Shown here: piece after piece, positions 1 to 6,900 of the stretch
Layout: each line of letters starts with the position of its first letter
Position numbering within the stretch: the first letter of the stretch is position 1
Source: JALYOK01 sp031419835
GTDB lineage: Bacteria > Pseudomonadota > Gammaproteobacteria > Burkholderiales > JALYOK01
DNA: 9,496 nt
Reading direction: 5' to 3'
NCBI GenBank assembly: GCA_031419835.1
Contig: JANOLP010000115.1
Location: 1-9,496 of the forward strand
Position numbers and translations under genes: made by a program
Notes under the pieces: generated by a model
The model's input: the letters and a program-made list of their open reading frames with translations, nothing else
Databases searched by the model: none
What the model was told of the DNA's origin: nothing

Positions 1-2
1 CG

Positions 3-329
3 GATACCTTGCCGTCCTCGCGTCGTGGCTATGCCATGGTGCGCTGCGCGCTGGATATGGGGCTTCGCATCAGTGAAATCGCCAAGCTGGCGCTCGCCGA
101 CATCGATTGGCATAACGGCACCATTACCCTACGCCGTAACAAATCGCGGCGCGAGGATATCTTGCCGTTGCCGGCCGTCACCGGACAAGCGATTGCCGCC
201 TATCTGCGCTTGGAACGCCCACCCACCACGAACCCGGCGGTGTTCGTGCGTCGTCTCGCCCCGCACGATGCGCCCATTACCGCGGATACCGTTCACCGCT
301 TGATCCGCGATGCCTATGAGCAAGCGTAG
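3..329 (+). pseudogene. Tyrosine recombinase (phage-type integrase) fragment, C-terminally truncated
   Basis: The frame is already open at the left edge, so the true start lies outside the window; the TTG at 9 is not a convincing start. The translation matches the central catalytic domain of XerC/XerD-like tyrosine recombinases, which cut and rejoin DNA through a covalent tyrosine intermediate. Visible are the first catalytic-arginine region (LDMGLRISEIAKL, arginine in GLR), the following LxxxDIDW segment and the catalytic-lysine strand region with KSRREDILPLP. The frame ends at TAG 327-329, just after RDAYEQA. Family members normally continue for roughly 70-90 residues with the HLLRHT box and the tyrosine nucleophile. 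None of these is present here or after the stop, so the product cannot be catalytic. The stop codon lies inside a REP-like palindrome beginning at 326, which suggests that its arrival ended the gene. The family call is firm; which element it belonged to is unknown. Confidence 0.85.
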
Positions 330-423
330 CCCGGATGCAATGAAATGGAATCCGGGGGAACTACGATCCTGGATTTCGCGTTGCTGCATCCAGGCTACAA
401 AATCCCCGCGCGAGCAAGCGTAG
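318..423. repeat. 12-bp direct repeats flanking the palindrome
   Basis: GAGCAAGCGTAG occurs at 318-329 and again exactly at 412-423. The two copies bracket the REP-like palindrome, the left one overlapping its first four bases. They could be a duplication made by insertion or slippage, or attachment-site-like repeats at the end of the integrase remnant. Twelve exact bases this close together are unlikely by chance, but the mechanism is not visible. Confidence 0.5.
326..398. repeat. REP-like imperfect palindrome ending the integrase fragment
   Basis: The left arm starts GTAGCCCGGATGCA (326) and the right arm ends TGCATCCAGGCTAC (398). The arms pair over about 31 bases with several mismatches around a short centre. 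The GTAGCCCGGATG...ATCCGGG type of palindrome is widespread between genes in beta- and gammaproteobacteria. This copy supplies the stop codon of the upstream recombinase fragment. Confidence 0.65.
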
Positions 424-438
424 GCTTATGCTTGTTTT
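415..438 (+). terminator. Weak intrinsic terminator-like hairpin
   Basis: CAAGCGTA (415-422) can pair with TATGCTTG (427-434) through eight pairs, one of them G-T. The loop is GGCT and the hairpin is followed by T435-438. The stem is AT-rich and the T-run is short, so at best it is a weak terminator between the integrase remnant and the small gene pair. Confidence 0.3.
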
Positions 439-472
439 CGGTTGCGTGGCGTATTACCATACACATGATCAT
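432..472 (+). promoter_or_regulatory. Possible promoter and 8-bp palindrome before the RHH gene
   Basis: TTGTTT (432-437) and TACCAT (455-460) are separated by 17 bases and could act as a poor sigma70 promoter. The perfect palindrome ATGATCAT (465-472) lies between this and the ATG at 488. Ribbon-helix-helix proteins often bind short palindromes at their own promoters, so this is a candidate autoregulatory operator. Support is weak because an 8-bp palindrome is common by chance. Confidence 0.22.
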
Positions 473-487
473 ATCTAAAGTTAAATC

Positions 488-802
488 ATGAAAACCGAAC
501 GCGTCACGTTATTGACCTCGCCGGAGTTTAAGAGCTTTCTCACCAAAGAAGCGCGCCGCGAAGGTATCAGTGTGGCGGAGCTCGTCCGCTCTCGCTGCGA
601 GGGTCGGCAAGGTGCCGATCAAGCCATGTTGATGACATTAACAGCCGAATTGCGTGGCGCCGTAAAGCAGGCTAAGGCCGCGCTCAAGCGCGGTCTCGAC
701 GAAGCCAATGCCGTGATGGCGGATCTGCGTGCTACGCAAGGTAAGCCGGAACAATCAGTCCCGCAACGTAAATCCCGTAAAGTCACCGGGGTAAGCGTAT
801 GA
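488..802 (+). CDS. Small ribbon-helix-helix-like DNA-binding protein
   Basis: This 104-aa protein starts with a short beta-strand-like segment (KTERVTLLTS) followed by two helices (EFKSFLTKEARREG and SVAELVRSRCE). That is the layout of ribbon-helix-helix proteins such as plasmid MobC/CopG-type regulators. Residues 45-80 are alanine-, lysine- and glutamate-rich and should form a long helix or coiled coil. The tail (PQRKSRKVTG) is basic. The ribosome-binding site is poor. Its stop overlaps the next start as ATGA (799-802), so the two genes are probably translated together. The frame is intact, unlike both neighbours, which suggests it is still under selection. It may be an antitoxin or relaxosome-like accessory protein or a transcription regulator; the sequence alone does not decide. 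I recognise the fold type, not a named family. Confidence 0.7.
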   Translation: MKTERVTLLTSPEFKSFLTKEARREGISVAELVRSRCEGRQGADQAMLMTLTAELRGAVKQAKAALKRGLDEANAVMADLRATQGKPEQSVPQRKSRKVTGVSV

Positions 803-1008
803 GTGTATTCGGTGATGCCATCGGTGCCATCAAAGAAGCGCTCAAGCTTGCGGACGACGTTAAGCGTATCGGCGAGATGCTGGTTGAGATATCTAAAGAA
901 CTTCGCACTCATGATCGCCGCATCACGCGCCTTGAAGCAAAATGGGAAACCGCCGTTGAAATCGCCGCAACGCGCGCCCGCCCGCGCCGCTTAGACGATA
1001 AGACCTAA
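799..1008 (+). CDS. Small helical coiled-coil-like protein, unknown function
   Basis: This 69-aa protein overlaps the preceding gene by four bases (ATGA) and has a good Shine-Dalgarno-like GGGG at 788-791, seven bases before the ATG. After the N-terminal MSVFGDAIGAIKEALK the sequence is charged and has hydrophobic residues at roughly heptad spacing (LADDVKRIGEMLVEISKEL, then ITRLEAKWETAVEIAA). This implies one long amphipathic helix or a coiled coil. The tail is arginine-rich. There is no signal peptide, no membrane segment and no enzymatic motif. Small proteins with this plan occur next to RHH-like proteins in other proteobacteria as far as I recall, but I cannot name the family. Its TAA (1006-1008) overlaps the first readable base of the RHS remnant, so the downstream DNA was joined immediately after this gene. 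Confidence 0.65.
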   Translation: MSVFGDAIGAIKEALKLADDVKRIGEMLVEISKELRTHDRRITRLEAKWETAVEIAATRARPRRLDDKT

Positions 1009-1199
1009 AACCTACGACCCCGCCCATCGCCTAGTACAAATCAGCAACGCCGCCGGCGACAAACTCATCTACACCCTAGATCTGATGGGCAACCGCACCA
1101 AAGAAGAAGTGTTCAATGCCGGCAATGTCGTCGTCCAACGCAAGCACCGCGTATTCGATGCCTTGAGCCGTCTTGCCACCGAACTGAATGCCGCCAAAC
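1007..1199 (+). pseudogene. RHS/YD-repeat protein remnant, segment 1
   Basis: The frame beginning at 1007 reads KTYDPAHRLVQISNAAGDKL, then IYTLDLMGNRT. This is the YD-repeat pattern (YDxxGRL, xYxxDxxGN) of RHS proteins, which are large secreted or surface shells that enclose a C-terminal toxin. There is no start codon suited to an RHS protein, because the N-terminal part of the gene, normally a thousand or more codons, is missing. Near 1190-1200 the homology moves to another frame (one base extra or two missing), so this reading ends in unrelated residues. It is the first visible piece of a decayed gene that continues in the next two entries. Confidence 0.8.
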
Positions 1200-1841
1200 A
1201 CCGCCATTGCTGCATATACCTACGACAACAACGGCAACGCCAAAACCCAAACCCAGAAGTTCGATGCCGTGACGACGAATGACGCGATCACCCGCTTCGA
1301 CTACGATCCACTCAATCGCTTAACCAAGATCACCAACGCCCTCGCCGGCATCACCCAATACAACTACGATGGCGTCGATCATCTGGTGTCGGTGACTGAT
1401 CCCAAAACCTTACTCACCAGCTACGCGGTCGATGGCTTGGATAACCAAAAGCAACTCATCTCCCCCGATACCGGTACGACCAATAGCACCTATGACGCCG
1501 CCGTCGGCAATCTCAAGACCGGCACCGATGCAAGAAGCTATAGCTACGACGCCTTAAACCGCGTCACTGCCACCCGCTATGGCTATGACACACTCGGCAG
1601 ACTGTCGAGCATGACGTATCCGAGCGGCAAGATTCTGACCTATGGCTTCGATATCCAAGGGCGCATTGCCAGCATGAGCGTCAACGCCGTGAATCTCGTC
1701 TCCGGCATCACCTATCAACCGTTCGGCCCGGCGAAAAGCTGGACCTGGAGCGGCCGCCCGGTGCAGACCAGAGCCTTTGACCTAGATGGCCGTCAGACCA
1801 GCTATCCGTATACCGCTACTGGCACGGTGAATCTCACTTAA
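1188..1841 (+). pseudogene. RHS/YD-repeat protein remnant, segment 2
   Basis: After the frameshift the YD repeats continue: AAYTYDNNGN, FDYDPLNRLTKITNA, YNYDGVDHLVSVTDP, YSYDALNRV, YGYDTLGRLSSMTYPSG and YGFDIQGRIASMSV. The spacing between repeats is uneven (for example DALNRVTATRYGYDTLGRL), which points to small in-frame deletions. The ATG at 1188 is a chance start a few codons before the homology resumes. The frame stops at TAA 1839-1841, just before the conserved RHS core end, which is found in another frame immediately downstream. Codon use and composition resemble the surrounding genes, so the decay may not be very old. No function is expected from the fragment. Confidence 0.8.
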
Positions 1842-2302
1842 ACCTGCGCTTCCCGGGCCAGTATTACGACAAAGAATCGACGTTTCATTACAACTACTTC
1901 AGGGATTACAATCCGAAGACCGGACGGTACATTGAGTCGGATCCGATTGGGTTGAAGGGCGGGATTAATACCTATGGCTATGTCGGCGGGAATCCGGTTA
2001 TGTATTCGGATCCCAAAGGCGAAATTGCAATAGCTGCGGTACCAATCGCGATGGCAGTAGTCGCGATTGCCGCTGCAATCCATGGCGTTCAAGGTACGCA
2101 AGATGCTATAAATTCCTCGAATAGTAATGGCGGGCCGATGCTCTCTAACGGTTTGCCCCCAGGGTATTGGCCGGGACCCAACGGTGCCGAAGAATGGGGA
2201 CGTCGAAATAATGTGGATCCGAGCGACGCGAGGGGCCGATTCCATGGCATCAAGCAAGGCCGAGATCGTACGCGAGGTATGTCGCGCCAATCCGGCGCTT
2301 GA
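1841..2302 (+). pseudogene. RHS core end with partial C-terminal toxin-type tail, segment 3
   Basis: The homology returns in the frame from 1841: NLRFPGQYYDKES, NYFRDYNPKTGRYIESDP and NTYGYVGGNPVMYSDPKG. This is the hallmark end of the RHS core, after which the variable toxin tail begins. The tail starts with an alanine/isoleucine/valine-rich stretch (AIAAVPIAMAVVAIAAAI). A linker follows, then LPPGYWPGPNGAEEWGRRN and RFHGIKQ, a motif I associate with C-terminal domains of polymorphic RHS toxins without being able to name the family securely. From about 2250-2260 the DNA belongs to a response regulator in another frame. The last dozen or so residues before the stop at 2300-2302 are therefore not RHS sequence. 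The toxin domain is incomplete and no immunity gene follows. Confidence 0.8.
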
Positions 2303-2699
2303 CGCGATGGTGGTCACGGTGTTCGGCGACGAAGCGCACGTGATGCGCAGTTTGGAGGTCGGCGCTACCGGTTATTTGCTCAAGGATAGCTTGCCGGAGG
2401 ACATTATCGCGACCATCAAATTGCTGCATGCGGGCGGCAGCCCGATTATCGCGCGGCGCTTGTTGCTTCGCTTCAGTAATGCCTCGCGCAATACCGAACC
2501 CACCGCCGTGACGCTGTCGGAGCGCGAGCATGACGTGTTGCAACTGGTGTCAAAAGGTTATTGCGCGCCGGAGATTGCCACGCTACTGAAAATATCGCAT
2601 CACACCGTCGCCTCGCATATCAAGAAAATTTACAGCAAACTGGAAGTTTCATCACGCGGGGAGGCGGTGTATGAGGCAAGTCGGCGGCGACTTATATAG
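2244..2699 (+). CDS. N-terminally truncated NarL/LuxR-type response regulator
   Basis: From about 2250 the frame encodes the second half of a receiver domain (VVTVFGDEAHVMRSLEVGAT and GYLLKD, with the switch threonine at residue 25 and conserved lysine at residue 47 counted from ATG 2244). A complete LuxR-type helix-turn-helix follows (residues ~90-145: TLSEREHDVLQLVSKGY, EIATLLKISHHTVASHIKK, IYSKLEV). Full-length relatives have about 210 residues; this one keeps 151. The phosphoacceptor aspartate and acidic pocket are missing, so phosphorylation control is lost. ATG 2244 lies in RHS-derived DNA but has GAGGGG at 2230-2235, eight bases upstream, so a truncated regulator could be translated. 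The same frame is open further upstream to 2127 without homology. No partner kinase is present. It is most likely a pseudogene, though a constitutive DNA-binding protein cannot be excluded. Confidence 0.7.
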   Translation: MASSKAEIVREVCRANPALDAMVVTVFGDEAHVMRSLEVGATGYLLKDSLPEDIIATIKLLHAGGSPIIARRLLLRFSNASRNTEPTAVTLSEREHDVLQLVSKGYCAPEIATLLKISHHTVASHIKKIYSKLEVSSRGEAVYEASRRRLI

Positions 2700-2811
2700 T
2701 GTAGTGCTTCATTCTGTTTGCGATTTATGCGTAATGATTGAAACGCAAAAATTGGAAGCCTTGCGGGGGCAAACAGTCTCAATGAATTGCAATATTGGCT
2801 CAATCACCGAT

Positions 2812-2910
2812 TGTCATTCCCGCGAAGGCGGGAATCCATAGGGCGGTTGTGCGTCGGCGGGTGTCGTTCTTGCGAAGACCAAATGGATTCCCGCCTTCGC
2901 GGGAATGACA
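2812..2910. repeat. dRS3-like repeat pair: perfect 27-bp inverted repeat
   Basis: The arm at 2812-2838 (starting TGTCATTCCCGCGAAGG) is the exact reverse complement of 2884-2910 (ending CTTCGCGGGAATGACA). Each arm is itself a hairpin, ATTCCCGC-GAAG-GCGGGAAT, and fits the ATTCCC-N8-GGGAAT consensus of neisserial dRS3 repeats. The 45-base centre has no coding signal. Perfect arms suggest a recent or actively maintained element. Confidence 0.85.
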
Positions 2911-2950
2911 CGTTGGGTTAAGGGGCGTATGGTCGGAGAAAAAGAAACCC

Positions 2951-3000
2951 GCGTAAGGCGCATTGGGTAGGGCGCCAATAAGCGAAGCGCATTGCGCCGA
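2951..3000. repeat. REP-like imperfect palindrome, second type
   Basis: GGCGCCAAT (2971-2979) pairs with ATTGCGCC (2991-2998) with one bulged base around AAGCGAAGCGC. A related GGCGCATTGGG precedes it at about 2958. The GGCGCCAATAAGCGAAGCGC type of sequence is a common intergenic repeat in beta- and gammaproteobacteria. The boundaries are approximate. Confidence 0.5.
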
Positions 3001-3085
3001 ATGAAATCACTTTAAACTTTGCGACGTGCGGAAAAAATTCGCGCGCCGCGTATTGGCGAGTCGAGAATGTGTCAATGTCTCCTTT

Positions 3086-3174
3086 CGTTTAGCTTTGTTC
3101 GACGCCTGCCCTACCGCGCGGGCGTAAAAAATTTCGATGTTGCCCGTTGGGCAGGCGTTGGACAAAGCTAAACG
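3086..3174. repeat. 26-bp near-perfect inverted repeat, third type
   Basis: The arm at 3086-3111 (starting CGTTTAGCTTTGTTCGACGC) pairs with 3149-3174 (ending GGACAAAGCTAAACG) with two mismatches. The 37-base centre contains GC-rich sub-hairpins such as TGCCC-GTT-GGGCA at 3141-3151 or adjacent to it. The sequence is unrelated to the dRS3-like arms. It resembles a small non-autonomous element or REP doublet; I cannot assign a named family. Confidence 0.75.
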
Positions 3175-3290
3175 TTACTGTTTTGTTGCATGGCGCAATG
3201 CTATTTCCGCTGGGGGACGAGCCGGTAAAGTCGCAGATTCTTGCCAAGCCGAAAACAGCAATTTCTGACGTGACCCCAACATGGCCGGAG

Positions 3291-3316
3291 GGATTCCCAC
3301 CTTTGCGGGAACGACA
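3291..3316. repeat. Solitary diverged dRS3-like half-copy
   Basis: This 26-base stretch matches the right arm of the 2812-2910 repeat at 23 of 26 positions, in the same orientation. It keeps the ATTCCC-N8-GGGAA hairpin core. It lies 24 bases beyond the stop of the - strand exported-protein gene, where its hairpin might help end that transcript, although no T-run follows on that strand. Confidence 0.7.
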
Positions 3317-3340
3317 ATTAGAGCCGAACAAGCGGCCCCA

Positions 3341-3856
3341 CTAGTTCCGCGGCGCTTGAAAGCAGTTGTTGTTGACTTCGTAGGACACGGAGAGGTCTTC
3401 TCCGTTTGGCAAATTCACGTAGCGTAGGCCGACATACTCATTACGGAAGCGCCAATAAATGAACATCGAACTTTTCTCGCCGTTGCTCAATACGTTGGTG
3501 CCCGCCTCCACTTTGATCGGTTGCCCATATTGCTTCACGTAGTTTTGCGTGACGGTGACGAAATTTTTAATCGATCCCTTTAACGATTGCTCAAATGTGA
3601 CGAGTTTATCGTTGCAAAAATAAAATTTGAATAGCCGGTTGGTTTCTTTTTTCAAACCATCAAACGCAAGCGTGACATCGGGGCCGGCATCTTCAATGGA
3701 ATCGAAATTCCAATCGACCAATAGTTCTTTGATTTGTGAACGAGGCATTCCGCTTTTGAATTGATCGATTTCAAATGCAAACGCGCTAGCATTGAGCCAA
3801 AGAAACGCGAGGAGTGCGAGGCGGATGGGTAACATGATTTGCGGCCTGACTAACAT
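3341..3856 (-). CDS. Small exported protein of unknown function
   Basis: This protein has up to 171 aa and a clear Sec signal peptide. Starting at the second methionine (ATG ending at 3835) gives MLPIRLALLAFLWLNASAFA followed by FEIDQF, a textbook n-region, hydrophobic core and AxA cleavage site. The first ATG (3856) adds seven residues and lacks a Shine-Dalgarno; an AGG precedes the second, so the second may be the true start. The mature part begins FKSGMPRSQIKELL, reminiscent of the GMxxxQVxxLLG opening of BamE/SmpA-like periplasmic domains. It then has alternating beta-strand-like segments (LFKFYFCNDKLVTFEQSL, SSMFIYWRFRNEYVGLRYV) and two cysteines. No lipobox is seen, so it is probably soluble in the periplasm. 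It diverges from dnaE with 106 bases between them and has its own promoter-like sequence. I do not recognise the family. Confidence 0.75.
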   Translation of the reverse strand: MLVRPQIMLPIRLALLAFLWLNASAFAFEIDQFKSGMPRSQIKELLVDWNFDSIEDAGPDVTLAFDGLKKETNRLFKFYFCNDKLVTFEQSLKGSIKNFVTVTQNYVKQYGQPIKVEAGTNVLSNGEKSSMFIYWRFRNEYVGLRYVNLPNGEDLSVSYEVNNNCFQAPRN

Positions 3857-3876
3857 AAGTTATTGTGATTGTTGAA

Positions 3877-3904
3877 AATATAGTATCTATAGTCGTTTTG
3901 GCAA
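3877..3904 (-). promoter_or_regulatory. Sigma70-type promoter for the exported-protein gene
   Basis: On the - strand TTGCCA (3904-3899) and TATATT (3882-3877) are 16 bases apart, each matching the sigma70 consensus at five of six positions. Transcription would begin near 3870, 14 bases before the ATG at 3856 or about 35 before the preferred ATG at 3835. Confidence 0.5.
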
Positions 3905-3922
3905 GTAGCGGACGGGCAGCGA

Positions 3923-3931
3923 TGTTAGAAT
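3923..3931 (+). promoter_or_regulatory. Extended -10 promoter candidate for dnaE
   Basis: TGT-TAGAAT combines the TGn extension with a -10 hexamer matching TATAAT at five of six positions. The region 17 bases upstream is a poor -35, as is common for extended -10 promoters. The start would fall near 3938, giving a leader of about 25 bases before the dnaE ATG. That leader has no strong Shine-Dalgarno. Confidence 0.4.
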
Positions 3932-3962
3932 TCGGTTGAAGATTTAGCGCCTAAGCAGCCCA

Positions 3963-6900
3963 ATGCCCACACCAAATTTCGTTCATCTGCGCCTGCACAG
4001 CGAGTATTCCGTCGTCGACGGCACTGTGCGCTTGGATGAAGTGTTGCCGCGTGCGAAGGCCGATCAAATGCCGGCGCTGGCGTTAACGGATCTGAATAAT
4101 TTGTTTGGTGCGATTAAGTTTTATCGCGCTGCTCGCGGGCTCGGTATCAAGCCGATTCTTGGCTGTGATGTGTGGCTCACGAATAATGAGAATCGCGATC
4201 AACCTCATCGACTGCTATTGCTGTGTGCCAACGCCGCAGGATATCGCTCGCTGTGCGAGTTATTGTCGCGCGCGTTTCGCACCAATCAATATCGCGGTCG
4301 TGCGGAGCTACAGCAAGCCTGGTTGGAGAGCAATAGCGATGGCCTAATCGCCTTATCTGGTGCGGCTCTTGGCGATGTCGGTAAAGCGTTATTGCAAGAT
4401 AATGTGCGCGCGGCAGAGCAGTGCTTAACCCGATGGAAAGCGCTTTTCCCTGATGCGTTTTACGTCGAATTGCAACGCACCGGCGCGCCGCAACAAGAAC
4501 ATTACATTCGCAAAGCAGTGGCGTTGGCGGCGCGCCATGGTGTGCCGGTCGTCGCCACGCATCCGGTACAGTTTATCGATCAGGATAGCTTTCGTGCCCA
4601 CGAAGCGCGTGTGTGTGTGTCGGAAGGCTACACACTTGGCGATCCGCGCCGCAAGCGTGAATTTACCAAGGCGCAATATTTCAAAACGCAGGCGGAGATG
4701 GAAGCCTTGTTCGCCGATCTTCCCGCCGCGCTCACCAACAGTGTAGAAATCGCCAAGCGTTGCAATGCCGAGCTCGAGCTTGGTAAAAATCGTTTGCCGG
4801 ATTACCCCACGCCCGAGGGGCTTGGCCTGAATGATTATTTGAAGCAAGAAACCCGTTCGCGCCTAGTGATACGCATGGCGCAACTGTTTTCCGATGCCGT
4901 CGAACGGGCGAGCCAAGAAGAAAAATATGGCGCGAGGCTCGAATTCGAACTCAACACCATTATTCAAATGGGTTTCGCCGGCTACTTTCTCATCGTTGCC
5001 GACTTTATTAACTGGGCAAAGAATAATGACGTGCCCGTTGGGCCAGGACGTGGCTCGGGCGCGGGGTCGCTGGTGGCCTATTGTTTGGGCATCACGGATT
5101 TGGATCCGTTGCGATACGGTTTGCTGTTCGAACGTTTCTTGAATCCGGAGCGCGTGTCGATGCCTGACTTCGACATCGATTTTTGTCAGGATGGTCGCGA
5201 CCGCGTAATCGACTACGTGCGGCAGAAATACGGCGAAGACAGCGTGTCGCAAATCGCAACATTCGGTACGATGGCGGCAAAGGCGGCCGTGCGCGACGTC
5301 GGCCGCGTGTTGGATCTTGGTTACAATTTTTGTGATGGTGTGGCGAAGCTCATTCCATTTCAGCCGGGCAAACTCATCACGTTGAAGATGGCGCGCGAGA
5401 TGGAGCCATTGCTCGCCGAGCGCGAAAAGAACGAAGAAGAGGTGGCCGAATTGCTTGAGTTGGCCGAGCGCGTAGAGGGCCTGACGCGCAACGTCGGCAT
5501 GCACGCGGGAGGCGTGTTAATCGCGCCGGGCAAGCTGACGGATTTTTGTCCGCTCTATTCCGGCGAGGGTGGCGAAGCGGTCATCAGTCAATTCGACAAA
5601 GATGATGTTGAGGCGATTGGTCTGGTGAAGTTCGACTTCCTTGGCCTGACCACCCTCACCATTCTCGATCGTGCAGTGAAATATTTGCATGGTAAAGATG
5701 GCAGCCCGGCATTCGCTGCGGATTTCGATCTCAATCGCATTCCGCTTGACGATAAACCGAGTTATGACATTCTTAAATCGGCCAATACCTCGGCTGTGTT
5801 TCAGTTGGAAAGTCGCGGCATGCGCGACATGTTGCTCAAGGCCAAGCCCGATCATTTCGAGGACATTATCGCGCTGGTTGCGCTGTATCGTCCGGGTCCG
5901 ATGGATCTCATCCCGGATTTTTGCGAGCGTAAGCACGGACGTCAACGCATCGACTATCCCGATCCACGCGTCGAAGGCATTCTCGCCGAGACCTACGGCA
6001 TCATGGTTTATCAAGAGCAAGTGATGCAGATGGCGCAGATTATCGGCGGCTACTCATTGGGTGGCGCGGACTTGTTACGCCGCGCGATGGGGAAAAAGAA
6101 ACCGGAGGAAATGGCGCAACACCGAAGCCTATTCCGCGATGGCGCAAAGACGAATGGGCTCAGCGAAAATAAGGCCGACGAAGTGTTCGACCTCATGGAA
6201 AAATTTGCGGGCTATGGATTCAACAAATCCCACGCCGCAGCTTATGCTCTGCTTGCTTACCAGACGGCGTATTTGAAAGCCCACTTCCCGGCCGCGTTCA
6301 TGGCCGCGAACTTAAGCGCCGCGATGGATGATACCGACAAAGTACAAGCGCTGCATGAAGACACCGTGGCCAACAAATTGGAAGTACTGCCACCGGACAT
6401 TAACCTCGGCAACTATCGATTCGTGCCTGTTAGCGGAAACGCGATTCGTTACGGCCTCGGCGCGATCAAGGGCACCGGCGAATCGGCGATTTTGGAAATC
6501 GCGAAGCAGCGACAAGTTGGCGGCACCTATCGCGACTTGTTCGATTTTTGCAATCGCGTTGACAAGCGCATCGTCAATCGCCGTGCAATGGAATCGCTCA
6601 TCCGTGGCGGCGCATTCGACAGCCTTCATGCCGATCGCGCGCAGCTATTTGCCAGCCTCGGCATGGCCTTGGAGAACGCGCAGCAACTGAGTCGTAATGA
6701 GATGCAAACAAGCTTATTTGGCGAGGATAACGGCAGTGCCGCGTTACAAGCGCTTCAATATGTCACCGTTCCGTCGTGGTTGGATGGCGAGCGATTGCAA
6801 CATGAGAAGGCGGCCATTGGTTTTTATTTAAGTGGACATCCATTCGATCAATATCAAGGTGAGTTGACAACTTTGGTGCGCCGCCCGCTCGCTGAAATTA

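Larger units (their letters stand above)
2700..3340. other. Gene-free block filled with palindromic repeats
   Basis: I see no credible gene here. Bases 2700-2811 show nothing recognisable. From 2812 to 3316 the block consists of at least three different palindromic repeat types and a lone half-copy, given as separate entries. The short open frames in the stretch run through the repeats and have no family features. It separates the remnant-rich left part from the exported-protein/dnaE block. Confidence 0.7.

Noticed and set aside
1838..2317. A 159-codon - strand frame across the RHS/regulator junction.
   Set aside because: It runs antisense to recognisable RHS core sequence on the + strand and shows no protein family features.
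2812..3316. Possible short CRISPR array because of repeated palindromic units.
   Set aside because: The repeats are inverted, of different types and unevenly spaced; there are no regular repeat-spacer units and no cas genes.
3147..3344. A 65-codon + strand frame in the repeat block.
   Set aside because: It starts inside one palindrome and ends past another, with no domain or start signal.
4863..6020. Two long open frames on the - strand inside dnaE (about 213 and 167 codons).
   Set aside because: They lie opposite conserved dnaE catalytic codons and their translations show no domain or ribosome-binding site; they are by-products of dnaE codon usage.
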